From contig JAGBEO010000011.1 in the NCBI GenBank assembly GCA_017936885.1, positions 62,001 through 126,000 of the forward strand: DNA of 64,000 nt, in the 5' to 3' direction. This stretch comes from Lachnospiraceae bacterium (lineage in GTDB: Bacteria > Bacillota > Clostridia > Lachnospirales > Lachnospiraceae). The translations under genes and the position numbers were made by a program. Numbering within the stretch: the first letter of the stretch is position 1; each line of letters begins with the position of its first letter. Below are positions 27,547 through 37,216 of the stretch, one piece after another. Under the pieces are notes generated by a model that worked only from the letters and a program-made list of their open reading frames with translations, had not been told where the DNA came from and made no database searches.

Positions 27547-28305
27547 ATGTTTTCATTTGACGATTATAGAGAGATCATAAGAATTATACAGTCTACAGGC
27601 AGACAGTGCGGTTATGCGGATGCCTTACACAAGGACAAATTTATCATCATGCGTCACGATGTGGAATACAGTGTGGACAGAGCCTATCAGCTTGCGAGGG
27701 TGGAACAGAGCATGGACTTTATCTCCACCTATTTCTTCCAGTGGACGAACAATTCCTATAATATTTTATCCAGAAGAAATATGGATATGATTAAGGATAT
27801 GCACGAGAGGGGACAGCATATTGGTCTTCATTTTGCATTAAACGGCATGACGGATATGCAGCAGATCCGTAAGCGCATTAAGATGGAAATGGAAATTTTA
27901 AGTGAGATGTTCGGTTTTGAAATTACGGAATTTTCCGTACACAGGCCATCTAAGGATGTGCTGAGAGAGAATATCAAGCTGGATGGCATCTTAAATGCTT
28001 ATCAGGATGATTTCTTTACGTTTGCAGACACAATAACCGGAGATACCCAACTGAAAGTGAAATATATGTCTGATGCCAACCATATCTGGCGGTACGGATA
28101 TCCGAATGAAGCTAATATCACAGGATATGATAAGGTGCAGATCCTGACACATCCTTTTGCATGGTGTAAGAAAGGTTATGATAATTTCGATAACTATAAG
28201 GCTTTATTGCAGGAAAAATATATAGAATTAGTGGAATCCGTGGACAATGAGTGTAAGGATTTCGGAGAGTATAAAGATTACTTTATGGCAAAGGATGTGC
28301 GTTAA
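27547..28305 (+). CDS. Polysaccharide deacetylase-fold protein
   Basis: A 252-residue protein with no signal peptide. The metal-site motifs are RHDVE (about 36-40), GLHF (about 97) and VHRPS; DANHIWRYG is conserved towards the C-terminus. This pattern is found in NodB-like proteins of glycan clusters whose substrates are unknown. A cytoplasmic deacetylation of a nucleotide- or lipid-linked N-acetyl sugar is possible. It is a different subfamily from the DUF2334-like protein at 13210. Confidence 0.7.
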   Translation: MFSFDDYREIIRIIQSTGRQCGYADALHKDKFIIMRHDVEYSVDRAYQLARVEQSMDFISTYFFQWTNNSYNILSRRNMDMIKDMHERGQHIGLHFALNGMTDMQQIRKRIKMEMEILSEMFGFEITEFSVHRPSKDVLRENIKLDGILNAYQDDFFTFADTITGDTQLKVKYMSDANHIWRYGYPNEANITGYDKVQILTHPFAWCKKGYDNFDNYKALLQEKYIELVESVDNECKDFGEYKDYFMAKDVR

Positions 28306-28394
28306 AAAGAGCATAAGTTTAGTTAAAGGACTAGGCCTGTCGGTCAATCCGGGGCAAATAAAAAGATCAATCGTTTCGGAATGGGAGAAATAAT

Positions 28395-30293
28395 ATGTGC
28401 GGAATATGTGGATACATCAGTAAAAAGAATATTACAGAGGAACAACTGAGAGAAATGAATGATACGATGTATCACAGGGGACCGGATGACAGCGGTGCTG
28501 AGATTTATCCTGCATCTGACGGGTATCAGGTTGGATTTGCACAGAGGCGGTTGTCGATTTTGGATCTTTCCATGTTGGGACATCAGCCGATGCATTCCGG
28601 GAATAAGCGTATTTCGGTGGTATATAATGGAGAAATTTACAATTTTCAGGAATTGAAAAAGGAACTGGCGGACTATCCTTTCCGGTCTAATTGTGATACG
28701 GAGGTTATTATTGCCGCTTATTTAAAATGGGGAATTTCCTGTATTGAGCGGTTCAACGGTATGTTTGCCATTGCTTTGTATGACAGGGAGACAGAGGATA
28801 TTTATCTGGTCAGGGATCGTATCGGGAAGAAACCCTTATACTATTGGTATGAAGACTGTAATCTGGTATTCGCGTCAGAATTAAAGCCGATTATGAAATG
28901 TCCGGGTTTTCACGGACAAATCGCTCAGGGTGTGTTGTCCCGCTATCTGTTTCAGCAGTATATCAATGCGCCGGAAAGTATTTATAAGAATGTGTACAAG
29001 CTGGAACCGGGGGCAGTGCTGCAGTTTCGAAAGGGACAGATTAAGACATGGAAATACTGGGATGTCAGGGAAGTCTATGCAAAAGCGCAGGCGAATCCGG
29101 TAGGCAGCTATGAGGAAGCCAAGGGGCAGCTAAAGGAACTGCTTAAGAAAGCGGTTGCCTGCAGAATGATTGCAGACGTACCCTTAGGATCATTTCTAAG
29201 CGGCGGATACGATTCTTCTTTGGTGACAGCTATTGCACAGGAGCATTCTGCGGAGCCGGTTAAAACCTTTTCCATCGGTTTTCATGAGGAAAAATATAAT
29301 GAGGCGAAGTATGCTAAGGCGGTGGCAGAGTACCTTGGAACGAACCATACCGAGTTGTACATTGATGAACAGGATATGTTTGATCTGGTGGAGAGCATCC
29401 CGGCATATTATGACGAGCCGTTTGCGGACAGCTCCCAGATCGCTACGATGATGGTATCGAAGCTTGCCAGGGAGCATGTGACGGTAGCCTTGTCGGGGGA
29501 CGGCGGCGACGAATTTTTCTGCGGCTATAATATTTACGAAAACGTGGCTCAGGCACAGAAACTGGATGTGCTGGGAGGGCTGGTGCACGGTGTCTGCAGT
29601 CTGCCGGGCTTCAAGCAGGCACATATGGAGGACAGACTGCCCTTTAAGGTACGTGTGATTGCAGGGAACAGAGAGAAGGAAAGTAAAACGCAGTTCGGAG
29701 CCGGTAACTATATTGTGAAAGCGAAGGCAATGGTCGGAGCGCTTCCGGCGGGTGAGACAGCTCTGCCGATTCATTATCTGATAGAGAGTCAGTATGGCGT
29801 GAAAAAATGGCAGGTGCGCAGAATGCTGTTAGATATGGACACTTATCTGCCTGGGGATATCTTGTGTAAAGTAGATCGGGCTTCCATGAAATATTCATTG
29901 GAATCCAGATGCCCGATTTTGGATACGGATGTTATGGAATTCTCTTACCGGATTCTGCATCAGTATAAGTTTGCAGGAGGAGATAAGAAACATATACTGA
30001 AGGATATCGCCTATGATTATATTCCCAGGGAATTATTGGACCGCCCTAAGGTTGGATTTGGGGTGCCGCTTGATAAATGGCTTCGCGGTCCGCTTCGGGA
30101 TCGACTATTAGATTACAGTAGTTATGATTACTTGAAAAATCAGAATATTTTTGATGCGGGATATGTATCTGACATGATTCAAACTTATGTTGCAACAGGA
30201 GATGCGGGCCCGGCAACGGGTGCAAATTACTCCAAGCTGTCCTGGTCATTCTTTGTATTTCAGCAATGGTATGAAAAATATAACAGGAATTAA
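28395..30293 (+). CDS. Asparagine synthase-like glutamine amidotransferase (AsnB/WbpS-like)
   Basis: A 632-residue two-domain enzyme. Cys2 (MCGICGY) is the glutaminase nucleophile of the N-terminal class II GATase domain; YHRGPDDSG, YNGEIYN and the PP-loop SGGYDSS of the synthetase domain are all present. In glycan loci such proteins amidate uronic acids (for example WbpS in Pseudomonas O-antigen), and a UDP-N-acetylhexosaminuronate pathway is in the same window. Amidation of the uronate is therefore likelier than free asparagine synthesis (inference). GGGAG precedes the ATG. Confidence 0.85.
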   Translation: MCGICGYISKKNITEEQLREMNDTMYHRGPDDSGAEIYPASDGYQVGFAQRRLSILDLSMLGHQPMHSGNKRISVVYNGEIYNFQELKKELADYPFRSNCDTEVIIAAYLKWGISCIERFNGMFAIALYDRETEDIYLVRDRIGKKPLYYWYEDCNLVFASELKPIMKCPGFHGQIAQGVLSRYLFQQYINAPESIYKNVYKLEPGAVLQFRKGQIKTWKYWDVREVYAKAQANPVGSYEEAKGQLKELLKKAVACRMIADVPLGSFLSGGYDSSLVTAIAQEHSAEPVKTFSIGFHEEKYNEAKYAKAVAEYLGTNHTELYIDEQDMFDLVESIPAYYDEPFADSSQIATMMVSKLAREHVTVALSGDGGDEFFCGYNIYENVAQAQKLDVLGGLVHGVCSLPGFKQAHMEDRLPFKVRVIAGNREKESKTQFGAGNYIVKAKAMVGALPAGETALPIHYLIESQYGVKKWQVRRMLLDMDTYLPGDILCKVDRASMKYSLESRCPILDTDVMEFSYRILHQYKFAGGDKKHILKDIAYDYIPRELLDRPKVGFGVPLDKWLRGPLRDRLLDYSSYDYLKNQNIFDAGYVSDMIQTYVATGDAGPATGANYSKLSWSFFVFQQWYEKYNRN

Positions 30294-30517
30294 AATACAA
30301 ACGGTATTCTATAAAATGATAAATTCTGATTGCTGACAGAAAGAAAAAATGCAGAAAACTGTGGAAAAAAGCAGAAGATAGTGGTTTTAGTAAGAAAAAT
30401 GAAAATAAAAGAAAATTTAATAAAAAACTCATTTTCAAACCATTTTGCAAGAAAAATGCATGAAAATTGCAAAAAACAAAAATAAAAACACAAAAATGAA
30501 GGAAATCATTCAATAAC
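30294..30517 (+). other. A-rich intergenic region with an inverted repeat
   Basis: At 224 bp this is the longest gene-free stretch in the window. It is strikingly A- and purine-rich on the + strand. The only structure I see is a perfect 8-bp inverted repeat, TTTTGCAA at 30443-30450 and TTGCAAAA at 30467-30474. No convincing promoter or terminator is visible. Confidence 0.5.
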
Positions 30518-31624
30518 ATGGGAAATATTGAACGGGGAAAGCATATTGCCTTTTATATCGGATCTCTGCACAAGGGAGGAGCCGAAAGAGTCTTCGTAAA
30601 TCTGGCGGAATATTTTCAGCAGGAGGGATATCGTGTGACCATGGTTACCCAGTACCGGAAGGAAGACGAATATGAATTGCCGGATGGTGTGGCACGTGTT
30701 ATTTCTGATATCACACAAGAAGAATTAAATAACAGTCGTATAATTAATTTCTGTAAAAGAGTTACAAAATTACATCGGATATGGAAAACGGAACAACCCG
30801 ATATGGTGTTGTCCTGTATAGGAAAGAATAATTTCATGACAGTCGTTACGACTCTGTTCACAAAAACAAGACCGGTGGTGTCGGTGGTGGGAGAAGCGAA
30901 AGAAGAATATCCGAATCGGCTGATGAAGATACTGGCTGATTTGTTGTTTCCATTTGCATCGGGAGTTGTTTTACAGACAGAACGATCCAGATATTTTTTT
31001 AATAAGAAGATACAGAAGAAGGCGGTCGTCCTGCCGAATTCTCTCAACCCGGATTTTATCAAGCCAAGATATGAGGGAGAGCGGGAGAAAAGAATTGTTT
31101 CCGTGGGACGTATGGATGCCAATAAGAATCATGAAATGATGATACGGGCTTTCGCTGCACTGGCAGACAAGTACCCGGGATACACGCTGACGATATACGG
31201 TGACGGAGAACTGCATTCTTATTTGGAAGAATTAGCACATGATCTGGGGGTAGGAGACAGGGTCTTTTTGCCCGGTGTGATTCAGGATGTGGCAGACAAG
31301 CTTGAGAAGGCTTCTTTATTTTTGCTTACTTCCTATTCAGAGGGTGTGTCGAACGCTTTGATTGAAGCTCTGGCAACGGGGCTGGGGGTTATTTCCACGG
31401 ACGTGCCGAGCGGCGGAACGGTGGAACTGATGGAAGATGGAGTGAACGGACTTATTATCCCTGTCGGAGATCAGAAAGCTTTGGAGCAGTCGATGGACAG
31501 GCTGTTGGGTGATCCTGATTATTTAGAGCAGCTCGGAAGAGAAGCGGCCAAAATGAAAGAGCGGCTGGCACCGGAGCGGGTGAACCGGTTGTGGCAGGAG
31601 TATTTCGAGACAGTTATGCGATGA
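30518..31624 (+). CDS. GT4 glycosyltransferase
   Basis: A 368-residue GT-B enzyme with SLHKGGAERVF, SVGRMDANKNHE and EGVSNALIEALATGLGVISTD, then a PSGG loop. It resembles the GT4 encoded at 23824, and the two may be paralogues. The ribosome binding site is weak: AAGGA lies about 14 nt before the ATG. It follows the A-rich gap and so may begin a transcript, but no promoter is evident. Confidence 0.85.
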   Translation: MGNIERGKHIAFYIGSLHKGGAERVFVNLAEYFQQEGYRVTMVTQYRKEDEYELPDGVARVISDITQEELNNSRIINFCKRVTKLHRIWKTEQPDMVLSCIGKNNFMTVVTTLFTKTRPVVSVVGEAKEEYPNRLMKILADLLFPFASGVVLQTERSRYFFNKKIQKKAVVLPNSLNPDFIKPRYEGEREKRIVSVGRMDANKNHEMMIRAFAALADKYPGYTLTIYGDGELHSYLEELAHDLGVGDRVFLPGVIQDVADKLEKASLFLLTSYSEGVSNALIEALATGLGVISTDVPSGGTVELMEDGVNGLIIPVGDQKALEQSMDRLLGDPDYLEQLGREAAKMKERLAPERVNRLWQEYFETVMR

Positions 31625-31655
31625 ATTTAAATACTCTATAGAAGGGAGTGGCATT

Positions 31656-32756
31656 ATGAAAAACAGAATAAAGACTGCGGGACAGATTGCGGCGTTTCTT
31701 GCTATTTTCTTTATGCTGCTGCTTCCCGTTTCTTATATGGTAAGAACCAACGGCGAGGTGAAGGACCGTTTTTCGGGATTTTATGCGGAGAAGGATAACA
31801 CACTGGATATTGTGATGATCGGCTCCAGTCCGGTATTTCCCTATTATGCGGCTCCTAAGCTGTGGGGAGAAACGGGAATTGCCATGTATCCGCTAGCTTC
31901 CAACATGCAAAGACCGGCAGCCATGAAATATCTTGTGGAGGAGGCTGAGAGGTCGCAGTCACCGGAATTATATATCTTTGAAATGCGTATGTATACGACT
32001 GAAGATGAGTATTTGCGCTCTAATATGGCATATACCCGCGGTGTTACGGATAATATGACTTACTCGGTGCACCGTTTGGAAACGGTGAAGGCGCTGGTGC
32101 CGGAGAATGAGGTAGAGAGTATGCTGCCCTATTATCTGGATCTCATGAAGTATCATACCAACTGGAAAATGCTTGCATTGCCGTCAGAGTGGGGCAACAT
32201 GTTCTATCATAAGAAAAACCCTTACAAGGGATATACGTTCCGGGACGACGTGGGTCCGCAGCCGATGCCGGATTGCAGCGAAGAAAAAGGGGTTATGCCG
32301 ATCCCGGAGGAACAGGAGGAATATCTGCGGGATTTGCTTGACATGCTGCAGACGATGGAACAGGAGGCGCTTTTTATCGTATCTCCTTACGGCGTATCGG
32401 CGGAAGAACAGCAAATGTTTAATTATATGGAAGAAATTGTGGCATCTTACGGATATACCTTCTTAAATATGAACAAGCATTATGAAGAGATCGGTATTGT
32501 ATTTGAGGAAGATTATGCAGATTACGGAAGCCATACCAATGCAGTAGGCGCGGAGAAATGTACGGACTTCTTAGAGCGTTATCTGTTGGAGCATTACAGT
32601 TTTGCGGATAAACGGGGGGATGCGGCTTATGCATCCTGGGATCAGTCTTATCTGGACTGGCAGGCTGAGATGGAATCTGCCCGCGAGACGATCCGTGAGC
32701 GGATTGCCAATGAAGAATATGCGGAAATCGGGGCGACGGAGGAAGACGGCGAATAG
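31656..32756 (+). CDS. Membrane-anchored SGNH-type protein, DltD-like
   Basis: A 366-residue protein with one N-terminal membrane anchor (about 8-28) and an outside domain. GSSPVF near residue 53 gives the SGNH block I serine, and DYGSHTN near 290 gives an Asp-x-x-x-His arrangement close to block V. The tail (EYAEIGATEEDGE) is acidic. This is the second DltD-like protein in the window. It could act with the MBOAT at 22194 on a different acceptor, or as a glycan esterase. It lies between a GT4 and the second amidotransferase. Confidence 0.6.
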   Translation: MKNRIKTAGQIAAFLAIFFMLLLPVSYMVRTNGEVKDRFSGFYAEKDNTLDIVMIGSSPVFPYYAAPKLWGETGIAMYPLASNMQRPAAMKYLVEEAERSQSPELYIFEMRMYTTEDEYLRSNMAYTRGVTDNMTYSVHRLETVKALVPENEVESMLPYYLDLMKYHTNWKMLALPSEWGNMFYHKKNPYKGYTFRDDVGPQPMPDCSEEKGVMPIPEEQEEYLRDLLDMLQTMEQEALFIVSPYGVSAEEQQMFNYMEEIVASYGYTFLNMNKHYEEIGIVFEEDYADYGSHTNAVGAEKCTDFLERYLLEHYSFADKRGDAAYASWDQSYLDWQAEMESARETIRERIANEEYAEIGATEEDGE

Positions 32757-32856
32757 GAAAATGACTGATGCTGTACGAAGCGATAAGCGGATCGCCCATA
32801 GCGCATAGGAAAATAATAAGAAGAATGATAAGTGACAGAAAGGTTCGGGTAACAGG

Positions 32857-34803
32857 ATGTGTGGAATTGCCGGATTTTGCAATGGTGCTAATAACTGGAA
32901 ACAGAATATAGAGCGGATGAATGAGAAGATGTATCACCGTGGCCCGGATGCGTCGGGTATATGGAGCAATGAGGAGCATACGGTGGTGCTTGGACATAGA
33001 AGGCTTGCGATCGTGGATTTGACAGCTTCCGGTGCACAGCCTATGGAATCTCACGATGGAAGATATGTGATCGCTTATAATGGTGAGGTCTATAATTATG
33101 TCAAGATAAAAGAAAGACTGCTTCGGGAAGAAAAAGTAACTGCTTTTAGGGGAACTTCTGATACGGAGGTTCTTCTGGAAGCAGTTTCTGCATATGGACT
33201 GGAGGAAACACTGAGAATAGCCAAGGGAATGTTCGCTATTGCATTGTATGATAAAGAAAAACAAATGTTATCATTGGCGCGTGACCGTGTGGGAGAGAAA
33301 CCTTTGTATTATGGTTTTGTAGGAGAAAATGTTAATAACAGTTGTTTTGCTTTTGCCTCTGACCTGAATTCCATCGTATCTCTGGAAGAGTTTAAAAATC
33401 CCGTAAATACAAAGGTTTTGGACAATTATTTCCGGTACGGATATATTGCCACACCTTATTCTGTTTATGAGAATATATGGAAACTGGAACCGGGGAAAAT
33501 ATTAGAAATTAAATCACCATTTAATAATTTCCAAATTAAAACGTATTGGTCGATGGAAGAAACCGCTGTCTGCGGGCAGAACCATATCTTTACAGGAAGC
33601 GAAGAAGAGGCGGCACAGGAATTAGAGAGAATCCTGAAAGCCGCTATTCAGGAACAGATGGTGGCTGATGTTCCTGTGGGGGCATTTTTATCCGCAGGTA
33701 TTGACAGCAGTACGGTGGTAGCGCTGATGCAGTCGCTGAGTCGCCGGAAAGTAAGAAGCTTCACCATCGGCATGTGGGATGAAAAGTTTAATGAGGCGGA
33801 TACAGCAGCACAGATTGCAAAGATTCTGGGAACGGAGCATACCGAGTTATATATTACGGAAGAGGATGCAAAGAAAGTGATTCCCATGCTGCCTGAAATG
33901 TTTGGTGAGCCTTTTGCGGATTCTTCCCAGATTCCTACTTATCTGGTCAGCAAGATGACAAGAGAACATGTGACCGTATCTTTGAGCGGAGACGGCGGCG
34001 ATGAATTGTTCTGCGGCTATAGCACGTATTCATCCGTAAACCGTATCTGGAATCAGACAAGACGGATACCGTATCTGTTTAGAAAACCGGCGAGTGCAGT
34101 GCTGGGAGCAGTCAGCGCAAAAAGCCGCGGGGCTTTGGCTACGAAAGCAAGACTTCTGGGAGCGAAGAGCATTGAAGATATGTATCTGCGCTCGGAGATC
34201 GGTGAGGGATTCCGTATTGTCAGAAAAGATCTGAAAGGGAAGGAACGACAGCAGACGGCGTGCCTTCAGTGGACTGAACAGATGCCGTGGGAGGCAGGAA
34301 AGACGGTTATGGACACTTATCCCGGCGGGCTGATGCGTGAACCGCAGCATAATCTGATGCTGATGGATCTTAGAATGTACCATCCCGACGATATTCTGAA
34401 TAAGGTCGATCGTACCGCCATGGCGGTTTCTCTGGAAACAAGAGTACCTATGCTTGATAAAGATGTGGTAGAATTTGCATGGACACTGCCCCTTTCTTAT
34501 CGTATGAGCGGGGATGTGACCAAGAAGGTTCTGCGTGATGTCCTCTATCAATATGTCCCCCGGGAGTTGATGGAACGGCCTAAGAAAGGATTTAGCATAC
34601 CTCTTCACAAATGGTTAAAAGAACCTGCATTGCGGGAATGGGCAGAAAGCCTGATTGACAGGCAAACACTGGACAGGCAGGGGATTTTGGATACAGAAAC
34701 AGTATGGAGACTTTGGAAGGATTATATAGAGCATGATATATGGCGTGTGCAGATATGGTATATTTTGATGTTTCAGCAATGGATGCTGTTTACCGGCCGA
34801 TAG
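32857..34803 (+). CDS. Asparagine synthase-like glutamine amidotransferase, second copy
   Basis: A 648-residue paralogue of the protein at 28395. Cys2 (MCGIAGF), YHRGPDASG and YNGEVYN are intact. The PP-loop reads SAGIDSS instead of the usual SGGxDSS, a substitution seen in some glycan-locus members. Having two such enzymes suggests that two different carboxyl groups are amidated, or that they act on two glycans (inference). Confidence 0.85.
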   Translation: MCGIAGFCNGANNWKQNIERMNEKMYHRGPDASGIWSNEEHTVVLGHRRLAIVDLTASGAQPMESHDGRYVIAYNGEVYNYVKIKERLLREEKVTAFRGTSDTEVLLEAVSAYGLEETLRIAKGMFAIALYDKEKQMLSLARDRVGEKPLYYGFVGENVNNSCFAFASDLNSIVSLEEFKNPVNTKVLDNYFRYGYIATPYSVYENIWKLEPGKILEIKSPFNNFQIKTYWSMEETAVCGQNHIFTGSEEEAAQELERILKAAIQEQMVADVPVGAFLSAGIDSSTVVALMQSLSRRKVRSFTIGMWDEKFNEADTAAQIAKILGTEHTELYITEEDAKKVIPMLPEMFGEPFADSSQIPTYLVSKMTREHVTVSLSGDGGDELFCGYSTYSSVNRIWNQTRRIPYLFRKPASAVLGAVSAKSRGALATKARLLGAKSIEDMYLRSEIGEGFRIVRKDLKGKERQQTACLQWTEQMPWEAGKTVMDTYPGGLMREPQHNLMLMDLRMYHPDDILNKVDRTAMAVSLETRVPMLDKDVVEFAWTLPLSYRMSGDVTKKVLRDVLYQYVPRELMERPKKGFSIPLHKWLKEPALREWAESLIDRQTLDRQGILDTETVWRLWKDYIEHDIWRVQIWYILMFQQWMLFTGR

Positions 34804-34822
34804 TACCCCAAAACAATAACGA

Positions 34823-34850
34823 TTGAAATGTTAAATGCAAATTAAATAAT
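34823..34850 (+). promoter_or_regulatory. Candidate sigma-A promoter before the GT2 gene
   Basis: TTGAAA (34823-34828), 16-nt spacer, AATAAT (34845-34850), in an AT-rich gap. Each box matches consensus at 5 of 6. The coding start is about 58 nt downstream. Confidence 0.3.
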
Positions 34851-34907
34851 TGCAGAAAGAGTAAAATTCAGACAAAAAACAAATCCATCTAAGTAAGGAA
34901 ACATGAC

Positions 34908-35999
34908 ATGAAAATCATAGAGCATTACCATCCGGCCAATATCCGGGAAGAAAATCAGACAATTTGTATTTCCGTTATTGTGACAGCTTACAATATAGAA
35001 GCCTATATTGAAAGAGGGGTCAGGTCAATCTGTGACCAGACCTATCGGAATCTGGAAATTATTGTGGTAGATGACGGTTCCACGGACACAACCGGAGCGC
35101 TGTGCGACAGGCTTGCCGCAGAAGATGAGCGGATTCAGGTTATTCATAAAACCAATGGCGGGCCTGCGGAAGCCAGAAACGTAGGAATTGCCCGGTCAAA
35201 AGGCAGTTTGATCGGTTTTGTGGACGGCGATGACTGGATCGACCCGGATATGTATGAGAAGATGCTGAGCGCACTTTTGGAACAGAATGCGGATATCGCG
35301 ATCTGCCGTTACAGGCAGGTGCATAAGACTTATACGGAAGATGCTTCGGCAGACCGGGCGGTTTTGTTCGAGGGGCAGGAAGCGCTGCAATATTATGTGG
35401 AGGAAAGAGAAGAATATGCGATCCAGAATGCGGCGTGGAATAAATTATACAGAAGGGAAATTCTTGCAGACGTGACCTTTCCTGTGGGAAAATGGTATGA
35501 GGATATTATGTTTGCAACGGTGGCTTTAAGCCATGCCGACCGCTGTATTTACCTTGACACTGCCTGTTATAACTATATAATAGACAGGGAGGGAAGTATC
35601 ATGAATACACAGATCAATCCGCGTACTTTTACGGATCAGATTCCTGCCTATGTGGAGAAAACGAAGTTCCTGCAGAATTTAGGCAGACCGGATCTGGCAG
35701 ATGTTCATGATTATTTTTTTTATAAAAGATTATTACTCTTCTACAATCAGATAAAAGAGCAGGATATTCCTGAGAAAGAAAGATATCTACAGAAAATAAC
35801 AGATATTATTTATTCTGGCCGTGAGCGGGTACAAAAAGTGTTCGCCTGTCCGGTGGCAGATCCCAGAGACCGCAGGAAGGCAGCTCTCTTCTTAAAGTCG
35901 CCGGTGCGTTACTGGCAGAAGGTGAGATGGGAAAACAGGGTGGTCATTCCATGCAAGGCAGCGGTGAAAGCGACATTGCGGCATATGATGGGAAAATAA
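34908..35999 (+). CDS. GT2 glycosyltransferase
   Basis: A 363-residue GT-A enzyme. VVDDGSTD binds the UDP part, NGGPAEARN follows, and DGDDWID carries the metal-binding DxD. A C-terminal helical part is typical of capsular GT2 enzymes. Acceptor and donor are unknown. AAGGA lies 8 nt before the ATG. Confidence 0.88.
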   Translation: MKIIEHYHPANIREENQTICISVIVTAYNIEAYIERGVRSICDQTYRNLEIIVVDDGSTDTTGALCDRLAAEDERIQVIHKTNGGPAEARNVGIARSKGSLIGFVDGDDWIDPDMYEKMLSALLEQNADIAICRYRQVHKTYTEDASADRAVLFEGQEALQYYVEEREEYAIQNAAWNKLYRREILADVTFPVGKWYEDIMFATVALSHADRCIYLDTACYNYIIDREGSIMNTQINPRTFTDQIPAYVEKTKFLQNLGRPDLADVHDYFFYKRLLLFYNQIKEQDIPEKERYLQKITDIIYSGRERVQKVFACPVADPRDRRKAALFLKSPVRYWQKVRWENRVVIPCKAAVKATLRHMMGK

Positions 36000-36043
36000 A
36001 GTATGACGGCGGAATAAGAAGATTACAGAAACAAAGATAATGT

Positions 36044-36059
36044 CATGGCATATGCCATG
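36044..36059. repeat. 16-bp perfect palindrome in intergenic DNA
   Basis: CATGGCATATGCCATG reads identically on both strands and lies 42 bp before the GT11 start. It could be an operator for a dimeric regulator. One such palindrome is about what chance allows in 64 kb. Confidence 0.4.
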
Positions 36060-36100
36060 GAAAACAGAAGCAGCAGAAACTATAGATCAGAGGATACGTA

Positions 36101-37111
36101 ATGATAATTATACAGCTTGCAGGCGGACTGGGGAATCAGATGTTCCAGTATGCCCTGTATCTGCAATTAAAGAGTCTTGGTAAAGACGTGAAAATAGATG
36201 ATGTGTCCGGGTTTGTCCAAGACAGGCAGAGGGTTCCGGCATTGACAGCCTTTGGCGTTACTTATGAAAAGGCATCGCATAAGGAAATAGAGCAGATGCT
36301 GGACGCATCGCCGCTTTTGTGGCACAAGGTACGCAGGAAGCTCTGCGGCAGGAACAGGAAGTCTTATTTTGAGGAGAACAAGCTTTTTAAGCCGGAAATT
36401 TTTTCATGGGATGATATTTACCTGGAGGGTTACTGGCAGACGGAGAAGTATTTTGAATCGGCAGTGGAGCAGGTCAGAGAAGCCTATGATATTGACCGTC
36501 TGCTGGCATATATCAGAAATATAGATGAGATGAAGGATGCGCATATACAAAAGCTTCCTGCTGAAGATGTACAAAATAAGAATACACCTAAGAAAGGCTT
36601 AAGACACAGTAATGGACAGAATAGAGAGAGCAGCCGGAAGATGCAGACAGACAGCACACTGGATGAGTATCTGCACCATATGGAATCCTCGGAGTCTGTC
36701 AGTGTGCACATTCGCAGAGGGGATTATCTGACGCCGGAGAATCAGGCATTGTTCGGGAATATCTGTACCGGAGCGTACTACCGCAAGGCTATGGCGCAGA
36801 TGAAAGAGAGGCATCCTGCGTGCAGATTTTATCTTTTTACCAACGATAAAGAATGGGCAGAAAGCATTGACAACGGGGAATTTGCACAGGATATGACGGT
36901 GGTCGGGCTGCCGGAGGGGGATGCCAGAGACTATGCGGAGTTTGCCCTGATGAGCAGATGCAGACATCATATATTAGCCAACAGCAGCTTTAGCTGGTGG
37001 GCGTCTTATCTGAACCGAAACCCTGATAAAACAGTCTATGCGCCTGAGAAGTGGCTGAACGGCTGGGACTGCAGGGACTTTTACCGGGCGGATATGGAGA
37101 AAATAGTCTGA
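36101..37111 (+). CDS. GT11 (alpha-1,2-fucosyltransferase family) glycosyltransferase
   Basis: A 336-residue GT11 enzyme. LAGGLGNQMFQYA is at the N-terminus, VHIRRGDYL is the GDP-binding motif, and NSSFSWWASYL closes the donor site. It should transfer fucose from GDP-fucose. A hydrophilic insertion of about 45 residues (about 36535-36670, rich in Lys, Asn, Gln and Ser) precedes HIRRGDY and is absent from the paralogue at 48331. AGAGGA precedes the ATG. Confidence 0.87.
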   Translation: MIIIQLAGGLGNQMFQYALYLQLKSLGKDVKIDDVSGFVQDRQRVPALTAFGVTYEKASHKEIEQMLDASPLLWHKVRRKLCGRNRKSYFEENKLFKPEIFSWDDIYLEGYWQTEKYFESAVEQVREAYDIDRLLAYIRNIDEMKDAHIQKLPAEDVQNKNTPKKGLRHSNGQNRESSRKMQTDSTLDEYLHHMESSESVSVHIRRGDYLTPENQALFGNICTGAYYRKAMAQMKERHPACRFYLFTNDKEWAESIDNGEFAQDMTVVGLPEGDARDYAEFALMSRCRHHILANSSFSWWASYLNRNPDKTVYAPEKWLNGWDCRDFYRADMEKIV

Positions 37112-37216
37112 AATATCAGGCAGGAAAGTACCTGATGCCAAAGTCTGCTAACGAAGAACAGTTTACGGAGATAGAGAATTCCGGGTGTAATTATCCGGGA
37201 TGGAGGAAGGAAAACG

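Noticed and set aside
28395-30293. Housekeeping asparagine synthetase
   Set aside because: Two copies within a glycan locus next to uronic acid genes make a glycan amidation role more likely, though this cannot be excluded from sequence alone.
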